Origin: RGIG4034 sp045628945
Lineage (GTDB): Bacteria; Bacillota; Clostridia; Lachnospirales; Lachnospiraceae
Length of the DNA stretch: 64,000 nt
Direction: 5' to 3'
Assembly (NCBI GenBank): GCA_045628945.1
Contig: JAZQQG010000049.1
Span: forward strand, 1-64,000
The position numbers and the translations under genes are program-made. Below are positions 25,361-33,831 of the stretch, piece by piece. The number at the start of each line of letters is the position of its first letter. Position 1 is the first letter of the stretch. The notes below the pieces were generated by a model. It searched no databases and was not told the DNA's origin. It saw nothing but the letters and a program-made list of their open reading frames with translations.

Positions 25361-28057
25361 TTATGCCTGAGGCTTCTTCTTGCGGGTAAAGATTAACAGA
25401 AGAGCCGCTAAAAGTGCCAGTGCAGCACCAATGCAGCCAACCGTTGCAAATTTGCCCCATCTGCCAAAAGAGAATACATTCTTGGTGGGCACATGCTTTA
25501 CCAGGATGAACGCGCTCTGCGCGGGCAGGTCAATCGTACCACTGACGGTAGCAAGCTTCTTCGTGCCTGCCTTCTCATTGTTGACCATAACATCCCACTT
25601 ACCGTCGGGAAGGGTTACCGCCTTTGCTTCGGTGTTGGCATTAAAGTACAGAAGCATCTCCTCTGCCTTCTCGCTCTCAGGACCGCCTACGGTATGAATT
25701 CCGAACATATGCGTATCCAGTCCCGTAATCGTGCTAACGTATTTCTCCACATCCTCTGCCGTCGTCAATCGTAATACAGAGTGTGCCCTACGGAATGCAA
25801 TCAGTCCCTTGTAATATTCATATACATCCGCATACTTCTTTTCCTCAAGGGATGCCCAATTCATGTTGTTCACTTCATCGGTAGCATTGTAGCTGTTCGT
25901 GTTGCCGCCCTTGGTGCGAAGCATTTCCTCACCGGCCAGCATAAAGGGAACGCCCTCTGCGGTCAGATAGATTGCTGCGGTCAGCTTGTTCATCGCGATT
26001 AACTGCTCCTCGGTTGCATCCTTGCAGGAGGTCGTCAAACGATCCCACAGGGTATCATTATCATGGCAGGATGCGTAGTTAATCGTCTGCGCGGGAGACT
26101 TACACCAGGTATCCGCTCCCAAGAAGCAACGCTCCATCTTCGCTTCCATTCCGGAGGCGCCGGATACAAAACCGGTATTGGAGGTATTGAACACACTACC
26201 CTTCAAGCCGTCGCGAATCGTATCGTTGAAGAAACCGAACTCCGGAACTTCCGTGCTGTTGGTCTGGGTAGCCAGGGTCACATTTTCCTTGGTCGGAGTC
26301 GTTGTAAGGGTCCAGCCCTCTCCGTAAAAGATTACGTCGGGGTGCTTTTCATGAACCGTGCTTACAATCTCCTGAATCGTCTCCACATCCAGTAAGCCCA
26401 CCAGGTCGAAACGAAAACCGTCAATGTGGTACTCCTCTACCCAGTAATTAACGGAGTCGACAATGTATTTTTTTACCATGGAACGCTCGGAAGCGGTATC
26501 ATTTCCGCAACCGGAACCGTTTGAATAGGAGCCGTTCTCATTGATTCGGCTGAAATAGCCGGGGACAATCACATTGAAACAGAAATCTGCGCCACTCAGT
26601 ACATGGTTATATACCACATCCATAACAACGCTTAACCCGTTCTGATGAAGCCCCATAATCATCTGCTTGCATTCCATGACACGAACTTCACCGTTCATGC
26701 TGTTCGTAGCGTAGGAGCCATCTGGAACATTGTAGTTCACGGGATCATAACCCCAGTTGTATCTCGGACCGGAACCGGTCTCATCCACAGAGCCAAAATC
26801 ATAAAAGGGCTGAATCTGCACATGGGTCACGCCCATATCCTTGATATGATCCAAAGCGGTAGCAACACCGCCGGAGGTCTTCGTACCGGTCTCAATCACA
26901 CCAAGGTACTTGCCGACATGCTCGATTCCCGCATTGGCATCGGTGGTCAGATCACGAATATGCACCTCGTAGATAATTGCATCGTTAATCGTTTCTCCTG
27001 CATGCGGGTTCTTGTCCTTCTCCCATCCTTCCGGATTGGTGGTGGACAGATCAAGCACCATGGCACGAACACCGTTGGTACCGGTGGTACGTGCATAAGG
27101 GTCACAGGCCGTGTATACCTTTCCGTCAAACTTCACCACATAGGCATAATAGGTGCCGCTGATATCACCGGCCACCTCTGTAACCCAGGTACCGTTTACA
27201 TCCGGAGTCATGCTCAGCATTTCAATCAGATCCGCCGCATCCGGGTTACCACCGCGATATCTCTTCAGGGATACCTCTTCCGCGGTCGGTGCCCATACAC
27301 GGAAGGTTGTCTTCTCGGGGGTCCAGGTTGCACCAAGGTCATTACCGGTGTAGGTATATTCTTTTTCAAACTTCTCCGTCGAATAGATGCTCGGCATCAT
27401 AATCTTATACGCATTGCCATCATAGGTCAGTGTATAACTCTTCACGCTGTTTAACTCCTCTGCAAGGGTCAGGATATAGACGCCCCCCGCCTGCTCTTCC
27501 AATAAGTCGATTGCAATCTCACCCTCCGCGCCTTCTACGGTAAATGAATCCAACTGAATACCATCCGGAGCACCGGTCATGGTAACCTTCACGGTTCCGT
27601 CTCCGTTGTATACCGCATCCTTCACGCGAATGCCCACTACAGCATCTTCGCCATATTCCTTCGTACAGCCCTTGACGCCGGACTCTACATAGACATGCAC
27701 CGTTCCGGATACCATCTCTGCAATATCGATAAACTGGTCTTCGGCCACATCCTTATCCCAGGAAGCGGTTCTGACAATATAACCGACCGAAACCGTTCCG
27801 GGGGTTACCTCAAGCGTCGCAACCATATCGCCGTCTTCTTCCGCAAATGCATGGGCGCCGCCGTCCTTCCCATACTCCCAGAACCATACATCCCAGCCGT
27901 CATAGGCACCATCGGGACGATTGTAGTGAAGCTTAATCGTCACGCCGCCTTCCGCCTTTGCGGTTACCGCCACACCGGGCAGATCTGCCAAAATGCCTGT
28001 CGTCAATAAAACCACAGCCGTCAGAATGTAAGCCAATACCTTCTTCATTCTTTTCAT
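25361..28057 (-). CDS. Cell-surface type I pullulanase (GH13_14)
   Basis: The preferred start is ATG 28057 with GAGGAGG just upstream; an in-frame TTG five codons earlier would start inside that site. Order in 898 residues: signal peptide, a pullulanase-associated CBM41-like domain (about 38-140), a second beta domain, a CBM48-like domain (about 245-340), the catalytic barrel, and a C-terminal membrane helix with KKKPQA tail. Motifs are YNWGYDPVNYNVPDGSY, nucleophile Asp551 (GFRFDLVG), acid/base Glu580 (YGEGWT) and Asp666 (CHDNDT). It debranches alpha-1,6 linkages of pullulan, amylopectin or glycogen outside the cell and would feed the maltodextrin importer. Confidence 0.93.
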   Translation of the reverse strand: MKRMKKVLAYILTAVVLLTTGILADLPGVAVTAKAEGGVTIKLHYNRPDGAYDGWDVWFWEYGKDGGAHAFAEEDGDMVATLEVTPGTVSVGYIVRTASWDKDVAEDQFIDIAEMVSGTVHVYVESGVKGCTKEYGEDAVVGIRVKDAVYNGDGTVKVTMTGAPDGIQLDSFTVEGAEGEIAIDLLEEQAGGVYILTLAEELNSVKSYTLTYDGNAYKIMMPSIYSTEKFEKEYTYTGNDLGATWTPEKTTFRVWAPTAEEVSLKRYRGGNPDAADLIEMLSMTPDVNGTWVTEVAGDISGTYYAYVVKFDGKVYTACDPYARTTGTNGVRAMVLDLSTTNPEGWEKDKNPHAGETINDAIIYEVHIRDLTTDANAGIEHVGKYLGVIETGTKTSGGVATALDHIKDMGVTHVQIQPFYDFGSVDETGSGPRYNWGYDPVNYNVPDGSYATNSMNGEVRVMECKQMIMGLHQNGLSVVMDVVYNHVLSGADFCFNVIVPGYFSRINENGSYSNGSGCGNDTASERSMVKKYIVDSVNYWVEEYHIDGFRFDLVGLLDVETIQEIVSTVHEKHPDVIFYGEGWTLTTTPTKENVTLATQTNSTEVPEFGFFNDTIRDGLKGSVFNTSNTGFVSGASGMEAKMERCFLGADTWCKSPAQTINYASCHDNDTLWDRLTTSCKDATEEQLIAMNKLTAAIYLTAEGVPFMLAGEEMLRTKGGNTNSYNATDEVNNMNWASLEEKKYADVYEYYKGLIAFRRAHSVLRLTTAEDVEKYVSTITGLDTHMFGIHTVGGPESEKAEEMLLYFNANTEAKAVTLPDGKWDVMVNNEKAGTKKLATVSGTIDLPAQSAFILVKHVPTKNVFSFGRWGKFATVGCIGAALALLAALLLIFTRKKKPQA

Positions 28058-28163
28058 AATACTCCTCCTCAATCCTGCGATTGATTCTCTTTTGCAAAAA
28101 CAGTTTGTTTTTCGAAAATATCCGAAAATTTAATTCTAATATACCACCCTCCCTGCAAAAAAA

Positions 28164-28189
28164 CAAGAGGCCCCGCCGGGAACCTCTTG
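28164..28189 (-). terminator. Terminator of the DUF1836 gene
   Basis: CAAGAGG pairs with CCTCTTG around a GC-rich loop. Seven T follow on the minus strand. Confidence 0.85.
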
Positions 28190-28227
28190 AAATCGACCTT
28201 TTGCACGATAGTCGAATTATTCTTTTG

Positions 28228-28821
28228 TTACTTTTGTATATCCTCCTCTGCCGGTTTATCCTGCAAAAGAAGAAGTTTCTCTGCAAACAATCTGCTGAAA
28301 CCACACAGAATCGCATTCATCATAATCAAGCTCTCGGTGTTGTCCGTGGAAAGCTCTACCGGATTGTCATGCCCAAGAATCGGGGCTGCTAACATTCTGG
28401 TCTGCTCCGTGAAATACTGCGCCGTCATGTTATGCTGCTTGGCATATTCGTTGTAGCGAACCTCCAGTTCCTCCTCAGACAGGCCGTAAGGCAGAAGCTT
28501 TTGAATCATGGCAAGGCTTAAGCTCTGCTTCAGTGTCATGATAATAATGAGATACGCGATCTGAACACGGTAGTATCTTTTTTTACGAGGCTCCGGCATC
28601 ACCTTGGTGCGCACGTAATTGTTAATGGTCGCCGCCGTGATGAACTGCTCCTCCTTGAGTTCGGGAGGAAGGTAATCGAGGTACTGCTTCAGCAATTCAA
28701 TCATCTGCTCCATGTAAAGTCCGAAATTCGGGATATCCTCCCACTTCGGAAGTCTGTAATTATTAAGATATTTCTCCCAGCGGCGAAGCTTCGCTGCCAC
28801 ATAATCGTTATTGTATTCCAT
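28228..28821 (-). CDS. DUF1836 family protein, possible DNA-binding regulator
   Basis: The 197-residue soluble protein contains the DUF1836 core: AATINNYVRTKVMPEPRKKRYYR (about 68-90), then QIAYLIIIMTLKQSLSLAMIQKLL. The AATINNY segment resembles a MerR-like helix-turn-helix, and the family occurs widely in Firmicutes, but no function is established. A strong Shine-Dalgarno is not visible; GGGG lies six bases before the ATG. It starts 36 bases after mntP stops and its own terminator follows, so it may be the last gene of the trxA-mntP transcript. Confidence 0.8.
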   Translation of the reverse strand: MEYNNDYVAAKLRRWEKYLNNYRLPKWEDIPNFGLYMEQMIELLKQYLDYLPPELKEEQFITAATINNYVRTKVMPEPRKKRYYRVQIAYLIIIMTLKQSLSLAMIQKLLPYGLSEEELEVRYNEYAKQHNMTAQYFTEQTRMLAAPILGHDNPVELSTDNTESLIMMNAILCGFSRLFAEKLLLLQDKPAEEDIQK

Positions 28822-28857
28822 GCGATCCCCTATCCGGCCGGTCTTCGGCCGCTTCTA

Positions 28858-29445
28858 TTAGAAAAATACTCCGGTGATAAAGATCTCCAGTCCGATTCCA
28901 ATCAGAATCAAACCACCGAGAATTGCTGCTTTGTTATTGAGTTTCGTGCCAACCTTCTTGCCTAAGAATAAGCCGCCGATACAGATGACAAAGGTCACTA
29001 CGGCAATAATCAGACAGGCCGTAAGTGCCAGAAGCCAACCGTACTCCGAGATGGTGAATCCCACCGACAGCGCGTCGATGGAGGTTGCAATGCCCTGAAC
29101 CATTAAGGTTCCGACGGTAATCTTCTTCGCAGTGACTTCGTCCTCATCGTCGCCGCCGCGGATTCCTTCGATTAACATCGAGCCGCCGATAAACAGCAAA
29201 AGAACCAACGCAATCCAGGGAATAAATCGCTCAAACTTACTGAACAGCGATACAATCGTATGTACGCAAATCCAACCAATCATCGGCATTGCGAACTGAA
29301 AAAAAGCATAAACGCCGGCAATTCCACACATACGACCCTTGCCCATCTTCGGCTCCTTCAGCCCGTTCGTCACCGATACGGAGAAGGCATCCATCGCAAG
29401 ACCGACGCCCAACATCATGCTGTTAAATACAAACAGAATGCCCAC
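28858..29445 (-). CDS. mntP: Manganese efflux pump MntP
   Basis: The 195-residue protein has six membrane helices. The first contains GLAMDAFSVSVTNGL with the conserved Asp, and the fourth contains GIATSIDALSVGFT, the internal repeat typical of the MntP (DUF204) family, which exports Mn(II). The start is GTG 29445 with AGAGGA eight bases upstream; the next Met lacks a ribosome binding site. A yybP-ykoY manganese riboswitch, frequent before mntP, is not present. The gene follows a 56-residue gene and trxA on the same strand. Confidence 0.9.
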   Translation of the reverse strand: MGILFVFNSMMLGVGLAMDAFSVSVTNGLKEPKMGKGRMCGIAGVYAFFQFAMPMIGWICVHTIVSLFSKFERFIPWIALVLLLFIGGSMLIEGIRGGDDEDEVTAKKITVGTLMVQGIATSIDALSVGFTISEYGWLLALTACLIIAVVTFVICIGGLFLGKKVGTKLNNKAAILGGLILIGIGLEIFITGVFF

Positions 29446-29511
29446 CTGTTATTTCCTCTTTTCATAAGAGTAGAGTTTTCTACCACATCATGTAGGTATG
29501 TTTACATCTTC

Positions 29512-29682
29512 CTACATCATCGTGTAGGTCATCATCTCATATTTCAGTGCACTGCCCTCACAGATCTCTGCGGGAAGCAGGGCTCTTGCAACGACCTTCA
29601 GATCCTCCGACTCCTCGTCGGTTCTCTTCAGATTCGCATAATCTCCGTCAATGGAGACAACCACATAGTAACGGGTTTCCAT
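29512..29682 (-). CDS. Small acidic protein, DUF3006-like (56 aa)
   Basis: The frame from ATG 29682 begins METRYYVVVSIDGDYANLKR, continues to ARALLPAEICEGSALKYEM and stops at 29512-29514. The pattern of a short beta strand, a GDYA segment and a LLP...EG segment resembles DUF3006 proteins. The ATG lies four bases after the trxA stop, with AAGGA inside the end of trxA, so translation is probably coupled. Function is unknown. It is complete and well formed despite its size. Confidence 0.65.
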   Translation of the reverse strand: METRYYVVVSIDGDYANLKRTDEESEDLKVVARALLPAEICEGSALKYEMMTYTMM

Positions 29683-29686
29683 ATTC

Positions 29687-30004
29687 TCAGTTTCCTTCCA
29701 CCAGTGCCTTCATCTCGGCTTTTGTAATCACGCCGATGCTCTTTTTCACGACCTCGCCGTTCTTAAATAAGATCAAAGTCGGGATACTCATCACCTTGAA
29801 ACGCGCCGCAAGCTCCGACTCATCGTCGACATTCACCTTGCCGACCTTCACCGCCCCGGCCATCTCCTCTGCGAAATCCTTCAGTACCGGTGCCAACATC
29901 TTACAGGGTCCGCACCAGCTTGCCCAGAAGTCCACTAACACAGGGCCTTCCGCCTGCAACACTTCCGCGTCAAAATTGTCTTTGGTAATCTTAATCTCAG
30001 CCAT
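29687..30004 (-). CDS. trxA: Thioredoxin
   Basis: This is a classical thioredoxin of 105 residues. The active site is FWASWCGPCKM near residues 27-37, the buried Asp is in PVLVDFWA, and the cis-Pro is in MSIPTLILF. It reduces protein disulfides in the cytoplasm with thioredoxin reductase, which is not encoded here. GGAG lies eight bases before the ATG. A small coupled gene and mntP follow. Confidence 0.95.
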   Translation of the reverse strand: MAEIKITKDNFDAEVLQAEGPVLVDFWASWCGPCKMLAPVLKDFAEEMAGAVKVGKVNVDDESELAARFKVMSIPTLILFKNGEVVKKSIGVITKAEMKALVEGN

Positions 30005-30087
30005 AATACATGCTCCTTTCGATTGCCCACCGCTTGTAAGTGTGTAACAAAATTATTATAGCATACCTCGCGAAAAAAAGCACATAA

Positions 30088-30122
30088 GAAAAGGAGCGTG
30101 CGAAGTTGTTTTCACACGCCCC
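30088..30122 (-). terminator. Terminator of the TrpB2 gene
   Basis: On the minus strand GGGGCGTGTGAA pairs with TTCGCACGCTCC (one mismatch and one wobble) around a six-base loop and is followed by TTTTCTT. Confidence 0.8.
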
Positions 30123-30143
30123 TTGGATAGTTATGCGATTTTA

Positions 30144-31517
30144 TTAATCCATCTTCGGAAGTTTCTCACGATACTTCGCAAGGTCTGCATCGGTAGGGAT
30201 GTAGTCCTCCATCTGACCCTCGTGGAACTTCTCGTAAGCAACCATATCGAAGTAGCCGGTACCGGTCAGACCGAAGAGAATGGTCTTTTCCTCGCCGGAT
30301 TCCTTGCACTTTAATGCCTCATCGATGGCTGCACGAATTGCATGAGAGCTCTCGGGAGCAGGTAAAATACCCTCCGACTGTGCAAACATCTCTGCTGCCT
30401 CGAATACGTCGGTCTGCTTAACACTTACTGCTTCCATTAATCCATCATCGTATAACTGAGACAGAACAGGGCTCATGCCGTGGTATCTTAAGCCACCTGC
30501 ATGGTTTGCGGAAGGAATGAAGTCACAGCCAAGGGTGTACATCTTAGCAAGAGGACATACCATACCGGTATCGCAGAAGTCATATGCATAAACACCTCTG
30601 GTAAAACTGGGGCAGGATGCCGGCTCAACAGCGATAATACGGTAATCGTTCTCACCTCTTAACTTCTCGCCCATGAAAGGAGCAATCAGACCACCCAGGT
30701 TCGAACCGCCGCCCGCGCAGCCGATTACGATATCGGGTTTTACGCCGTACTTGTCCAAAGCAGCCTTTGCTTCCAGACCGATTACAGACTGATGTAAAAG
30801 TACCTGATTCAATACGGAGCCAAGTACATAACGGTATCCGGGATTGCTTACCGCAACCTCTACTGCCTCGGAGATTGCGCAGCCAAGGGAACCGGTAGTT
30901 CCGGGATGCTCAGCTAAAATCTTGCGTCCAACATTGGTCGTCTCGGAAGGAGAAGGCGTTACGGATGCGCCGTAGGTTCTCATTACTTCACGGCGGAAAG
31001 GCTTCTGCTCGTAAGAAACCTTAACCATGTATACCTTACAATCCAGATCAAAGAATGCACAAGCCATGGATAATGCAGTACCCCACTGACCTGCACCGGT
31101 CTCGGTGGTAACACCCTTCAGGCCCTGCTTCTTAGCGTAGTAAGCCTGTGCCAGTGCGGAATTCAACTTATGGCTACCGGAGGTATTGTTCCCCTCGAAT
31201 TTGTAGTAGATCTTAGCGGGAGTGCCAAGCTTCTTCTCTAACTCGTACGCACGAATAACAGGTGACGGACGATAGATCTTGTAATAATGACGAATCTCTT
31301 CGGGAATATCGAAGTAAGGAGTATCGTTGTCCAACTCCTGTGCTACCAGGTCCTCACAGAATACAGCGCCAAGCTCTTCTGCGGTCATAGGTGCATGGGT
31401 TCCGGGATTTACCAGAGGAGCGGGCTTATTCTTCATATCTGCACGAAGGTTATACCACTGCTTGGGAATCTCGTCTTCACTTAAATAGATTTTGGTAGGG
31501 ATGTTCTTTTCTGCCAT
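30144..31517 (-). CDS. TrpB2-type tryptophan synthase beta chain
   Basis: The 457 residues follow the TrpB2 (TrpB-like, COG1350) pattern: a long N-terminal extension with EIPKQWYNLRAD, the pyridoxal phosphate Lys in SGSHKLNSAL, GAGQWGTALS and the phosphate-binding GCAGGGSN loop. TrpB2 joins indole and serine (or phosphoserine) to make tryptophan and generally works without a bound TrpA. A conventional trpB lies in the trp operon upstream, so the genome has both types. The ATG has AAGGAG. A Trp-specific T-box leader and a dedicated promoter precede the gene. Confidence 0.9.
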   Translation of the reverse strand: MAEKNIPTKIYLSEDEIPKQWYNLRADMKNKPAPLVNPGTHAPMTAEELGAVFCEDLVAQELDNDTPYFDIPEEIRHYYKIYRPSPVIRAYELEKKLGTPAKIYYKFEGNNTSGSHKLNSALAQAYYAKKQGLKGVTTETGAGQWGTALSMACAFFDLDCKVYMVKVSYEQKPFRREVMRTYGASVTPSPSETTNVGRKILAEHPGTTGSLGCAISEAVEVAVSNPGYRYVLGSVLNQVLLHQSVIGLEAKAALDKYGVKPDIVIGCAGGGSNLGGLIAPFMGEKLRGENDYRIIAVEPASCPSFTRGVYAYDFCDTGMVCPLAKMYTLGCDFIPSANHAGGLRYHGMSPVLSQLYDDGLMEAVSVKQTDVFEAAEMFAQSEGILPAPESSHAIRAAIDEALKCKESGEEKTILFGLTGTGYFDMVAYEKFHEGQMEDYIPTDADLAKYREKLPKMD

Positions 31518-31595
31518 GTTTCATATCTCCTTTTCACTTATTGTGGGCATTGATTGTGTGTCGCGTTACTCGACTGCCCTTGTTCCGGGACAAGA

Positions 31596-31875
31596 ACAAT
31601 AAAAAAATCCTGTCCCACATAGTAACTATGCTGGGACAGGAATCATATCCTGCGGTGCCACCCGGCTTGGTGAATTGCTTCACCCTCTTGCTCATACCAC
31701 AATCAGTATGTTGACCCTTATACGGTTGTCCTCCGTCGCCCATACTCTCGCCGAAGCGATTTCCTCTTGCCCTCGGAAGTCCATTCAACGTCTCATGTAC
31801 CTGCTGCAATCACACCCTCTGCAACTCTCTGTCTCGACAGCGGAAACGCCTACTTACTCTCCCTCATCGGTTTAA
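31596..31875 (-). promoter_or_regulatory. Trp-type T-box riboswitch before the TrpB2 gene
   Basis: On the minus strand the leader contains the T-box GGGTGGCACCGCAGG (31649-31663) and a terminator hairpin with 31601-31607 as T-run and 31608-31640 as stem-loop. A specifier segment GAATGGACTTCCGAG gives the codon TGG at 31781-31783. Uncharged tRNA-Trp would pair with this codon and with the T-box bulge and prevent termination. The specifier, the T-box and the tryptophan gene all agree. Confidence 0.93.
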
Positions 31876-31879
31876 AATA

Positions 31880-31908
31880 ATCATACTGTTTTCTTTTTGT
31901 ATCGTCAA
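31880..31908 (-). promoter_or_regulatory. Promoter of the TrpB2 T-box transcript
   Basis: TTGACG (31903-31908) and TATGAT (31880-31885) are 17 bases apart on the minus strand. The -35 lies only 24 bases after the stop of the DAHP synthase gene. Confidence 0.8.
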
Positions 31909-31931
31909 GTTGACAAAGTTGCCAAAAAAAC

Positions 31932-32960
31932 CTACAACAATTCTGCAATATCACGAATCAGCTGCTCGGTCTTCTCCCAACCAAGGCAAGGATCCGTGAT
32001 GGATTTTCCGTAGACTCCACCGCCTACCTTCTGGCAACCGTCCTCGATATAGCTCTCCACCATAAAGCCCTTCAAAAGCTTCTGAATATCGCTGTTCTGG
32101 CGGGCGGAATGCAATACATCCTTAATGATTCTTGGCTGCTCGTAAGGATTCTTGCCGGAATTGCAATGGTTCGTATCCACAATTACACCGGGGTTCTGAA
32201 GATCTCGCTCCGCATATGCATTGCAAAGGCGAATCAGATCCTCATAATGATAGTTCGGATGGGATTCTCCGTGCTGGTTCGTGGAACCGCGAAGAATCGC
32301 ATGGGCATGAGGATTTCCCTCGGAACGAACCTCCCAACCGCGGTAAATAAACATATGGCCATGCTGAGCTGCAAGAATTGCATTCATCATAACGGAATAA
32401 TCTCCACTGGTCGGATTCTTCATTCCGACAGGCGCCGAGATTCCGCTGGCGGTCAGTCTGTGTTGCTGATTCTCTACGGAACGCGCACCGACCGCAACAT
32501 AGCCAAGCACATCGTCCAGATACTGATAGTTATCCGGATAGAGCATCTCATCGGCGCAAGCAAATCCGGTCTCTGCAACAGCGCGAAGATGCATATGTCT
32601 GGTTGCAATGATTCCCTTAAACAGGTCCGACTTTTCGTTCGGATTCGGCTGATGCAGCATTCCCTTATAGCCCTCACCGGTGGTTCTGGGCTTATTCGTA
32701 TAGATACGGGGAACAATCAGAATCTTATCCTGCACTTCCTCCTGAAGCGGACACAAACGGGAGATATAATCAATCACACTGTCCTCATTGTCCGCCGAAC
32801 AGGGGCCGATAATCAGGACCAGTCTGGAATCTCTTCCTTCGAATACCGATTCAATCTCCGCTTTCTTCTTGGCGATTGTCTGGCCTGCTTTCCCGGTCAG
32901 AGGCTCCAGTTCTTTTATTTCTGCCGGCATGGGCAGATTCTTAATGAATTCCATATTCAT
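31932..32960 (-). CDS. 3-deoxy-7-phosphoheptulonate (DAHP) synthase, type I
   Basis: The preferred start is ATG 32960 (MNMEFIKNLPMP), with GAGG from the end of tyrA nine bases upstream; a GTG 36 bases earlier has no such site. Motifs include LVLIIGPCSADNED, RIYTNKPRTTGEGYKG and GSTNQHGESHPNYH with the metal-binding His region. It condenses phosphoenolpyruvate and erythrose-4-phosphate, the first step of the shikimate pathway. At 342 residues it matches the AroFGH type, which is feedback-inhibited by an aromatic amino acid; which one cannot be read here. It is the last gene of the aromatic operon. Confidence 0.92.
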   Translation of the reverse strand: MNMEFIKNLPMPAEIKELEPLTGKAGQTIAKKKAEIESVFEGRDSRLVLIIGPCSADNEDSVIDYISRLCPLQEEVQDKILIVPRIYTNKPRTTGEGYKGMLHQPNPNEKSDLFKGIIATRHMHLRAVAETGFACADEMLYPDNYQYLDDVLGYVAVGARSVENQQHRLTASGISAPVGMKNPTSGDYSVMMNAILAAQHGHMFIYRGWEVRSEGNPHAHAILRGSTNQHGESHPNYHYEDLIRLCNAYAERDLQNPGVIVDTNHCNSGKNPYEQPRIIKDVLHSARQNSDIQKLLKGFMVESYIEDGCQKVGGGVYGKSITDPCLGWEKTEQLIRDIAELL

Positions 32961-32964
32961 AATC

Positions 32965-33831
32965 TTATGCCTCGTTTTCTCTGTTAAATCTCTCACGACG
33001 CTTCGTGGAGAGTCTCATTTTCTCTTTTAACAGCTCCGTATCATCCTCTGCGATCATACGACGAATCTCGCTAAGCTCACCGATGAAGGAATCCATCTGC
33101 TCCAACAGTGCCGGCTTGTTCATAGCAAAAAGCTCCGCCCACATGTCCTCATTGATTCTTGCAATTCTGGTAAGATCACGGAAGGAATCTCCGGTGTAAT
33201 CCGCAATATGGTCGTTATCATTGGCGGTCATCAACGCCACCGCGATACAATGAGTCAACTGAGACACATAGGCAATCATGCTGTCATGCTCCTCGGGTGT
33301 CAACACCGACACACGGAAAAAACCAAGAATTCGTCCCAGATTCTCACACCAACGGATTGCTTCCGGAGTATTCTGCTCCGTCGGAACCACAATGTAGTTT
33401 GCGTTACGGAAAATGCGGTCATCGCTGTTCTGTACACCGCTTAATTCACGACCTGCCATGGGATGCGATGCGATAAACTCAACATCCTTACGCAGAAGCT
33501 TCTGGATATCATAGACAATCGCACTCTTAATACCGGTAACATCGGTAATCCGAAGACCGGGCTTAAAATGCTGCTGATTGTCGCGAATCCAATCCACTAC
33601 GATGGAAGGGTACAGTGCGATTACGATACAGTCTGCTTCTGCAATCAGCTTGGGATCTGCTGTCGTCGCACCCTCATCGATGATTTTATGCTCCAGGGCG
33701 TACTGAATCGTCTTTTCACTGCGGGTGATAGCGGTTACGCGATACCCCATACGCTTCAGTGCCTTGGCATAGCTTCCACCGATCAGGCCTAAGCCGACAA
33801 TCAGAATATTGCTCTCATTAATCCATTTCAT
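32965..33831 (-). CDS. tyrA: Prephenate dehydrogenase
   Basis: The protein starts with an NAD(P) fold, ILIVGLGLIGGSYAKAL. It contains SHPMAGRELSGV with the catalytic His and a helical dimerisation half. It converts prephenate to 4-hydroxyphenylpyruvate for tyrosine. The length of 288 residues indicates no fused chorismate mutase and no C-terminal ACT domain. The ATG directly follows the aroA stop, with GAGG inside the end of aroA, so translation is coupled. Confidence 0.93.
   Translation of the reverse strand: MKWINESNILIVGLGLIGGSYAKALKRMGYRVTAITRSEKTIQYALEHKIIDEGATTADPKLIAEADCIVIALYPSIVVDWIRDNQQHFKPGLRITDVTGIKSAIVYDIQKLLRKDVEFIASHPMAGRELSGVQNSDDRIFRNANYIVVPTEQNTPEAIRWCENLGRILGFFRVSVLTPEEHDSMIAYVSQLTHCIAVALMTANDNDHIADYTGDSFRDLTRIARINEDMWAELFAMNKPALLEQMDSFIGELSEIRRMIAEDDTELLKEKMRLSTKRRERFNRENEA

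Noticed and set aside
29446..29511. yybP-ykoY manganese riboswitch expected before mntP
   Set aside because: Only about 66 bases separate mntP from the upstream small gene, and no riboswitch-like fold or conserved core is visible.
31534..31875. Open frames within the T-box leader before the TrpB2 gene
   Set aside because: The stretch is fully accounted for by the T-box, specifier loop and terminator.
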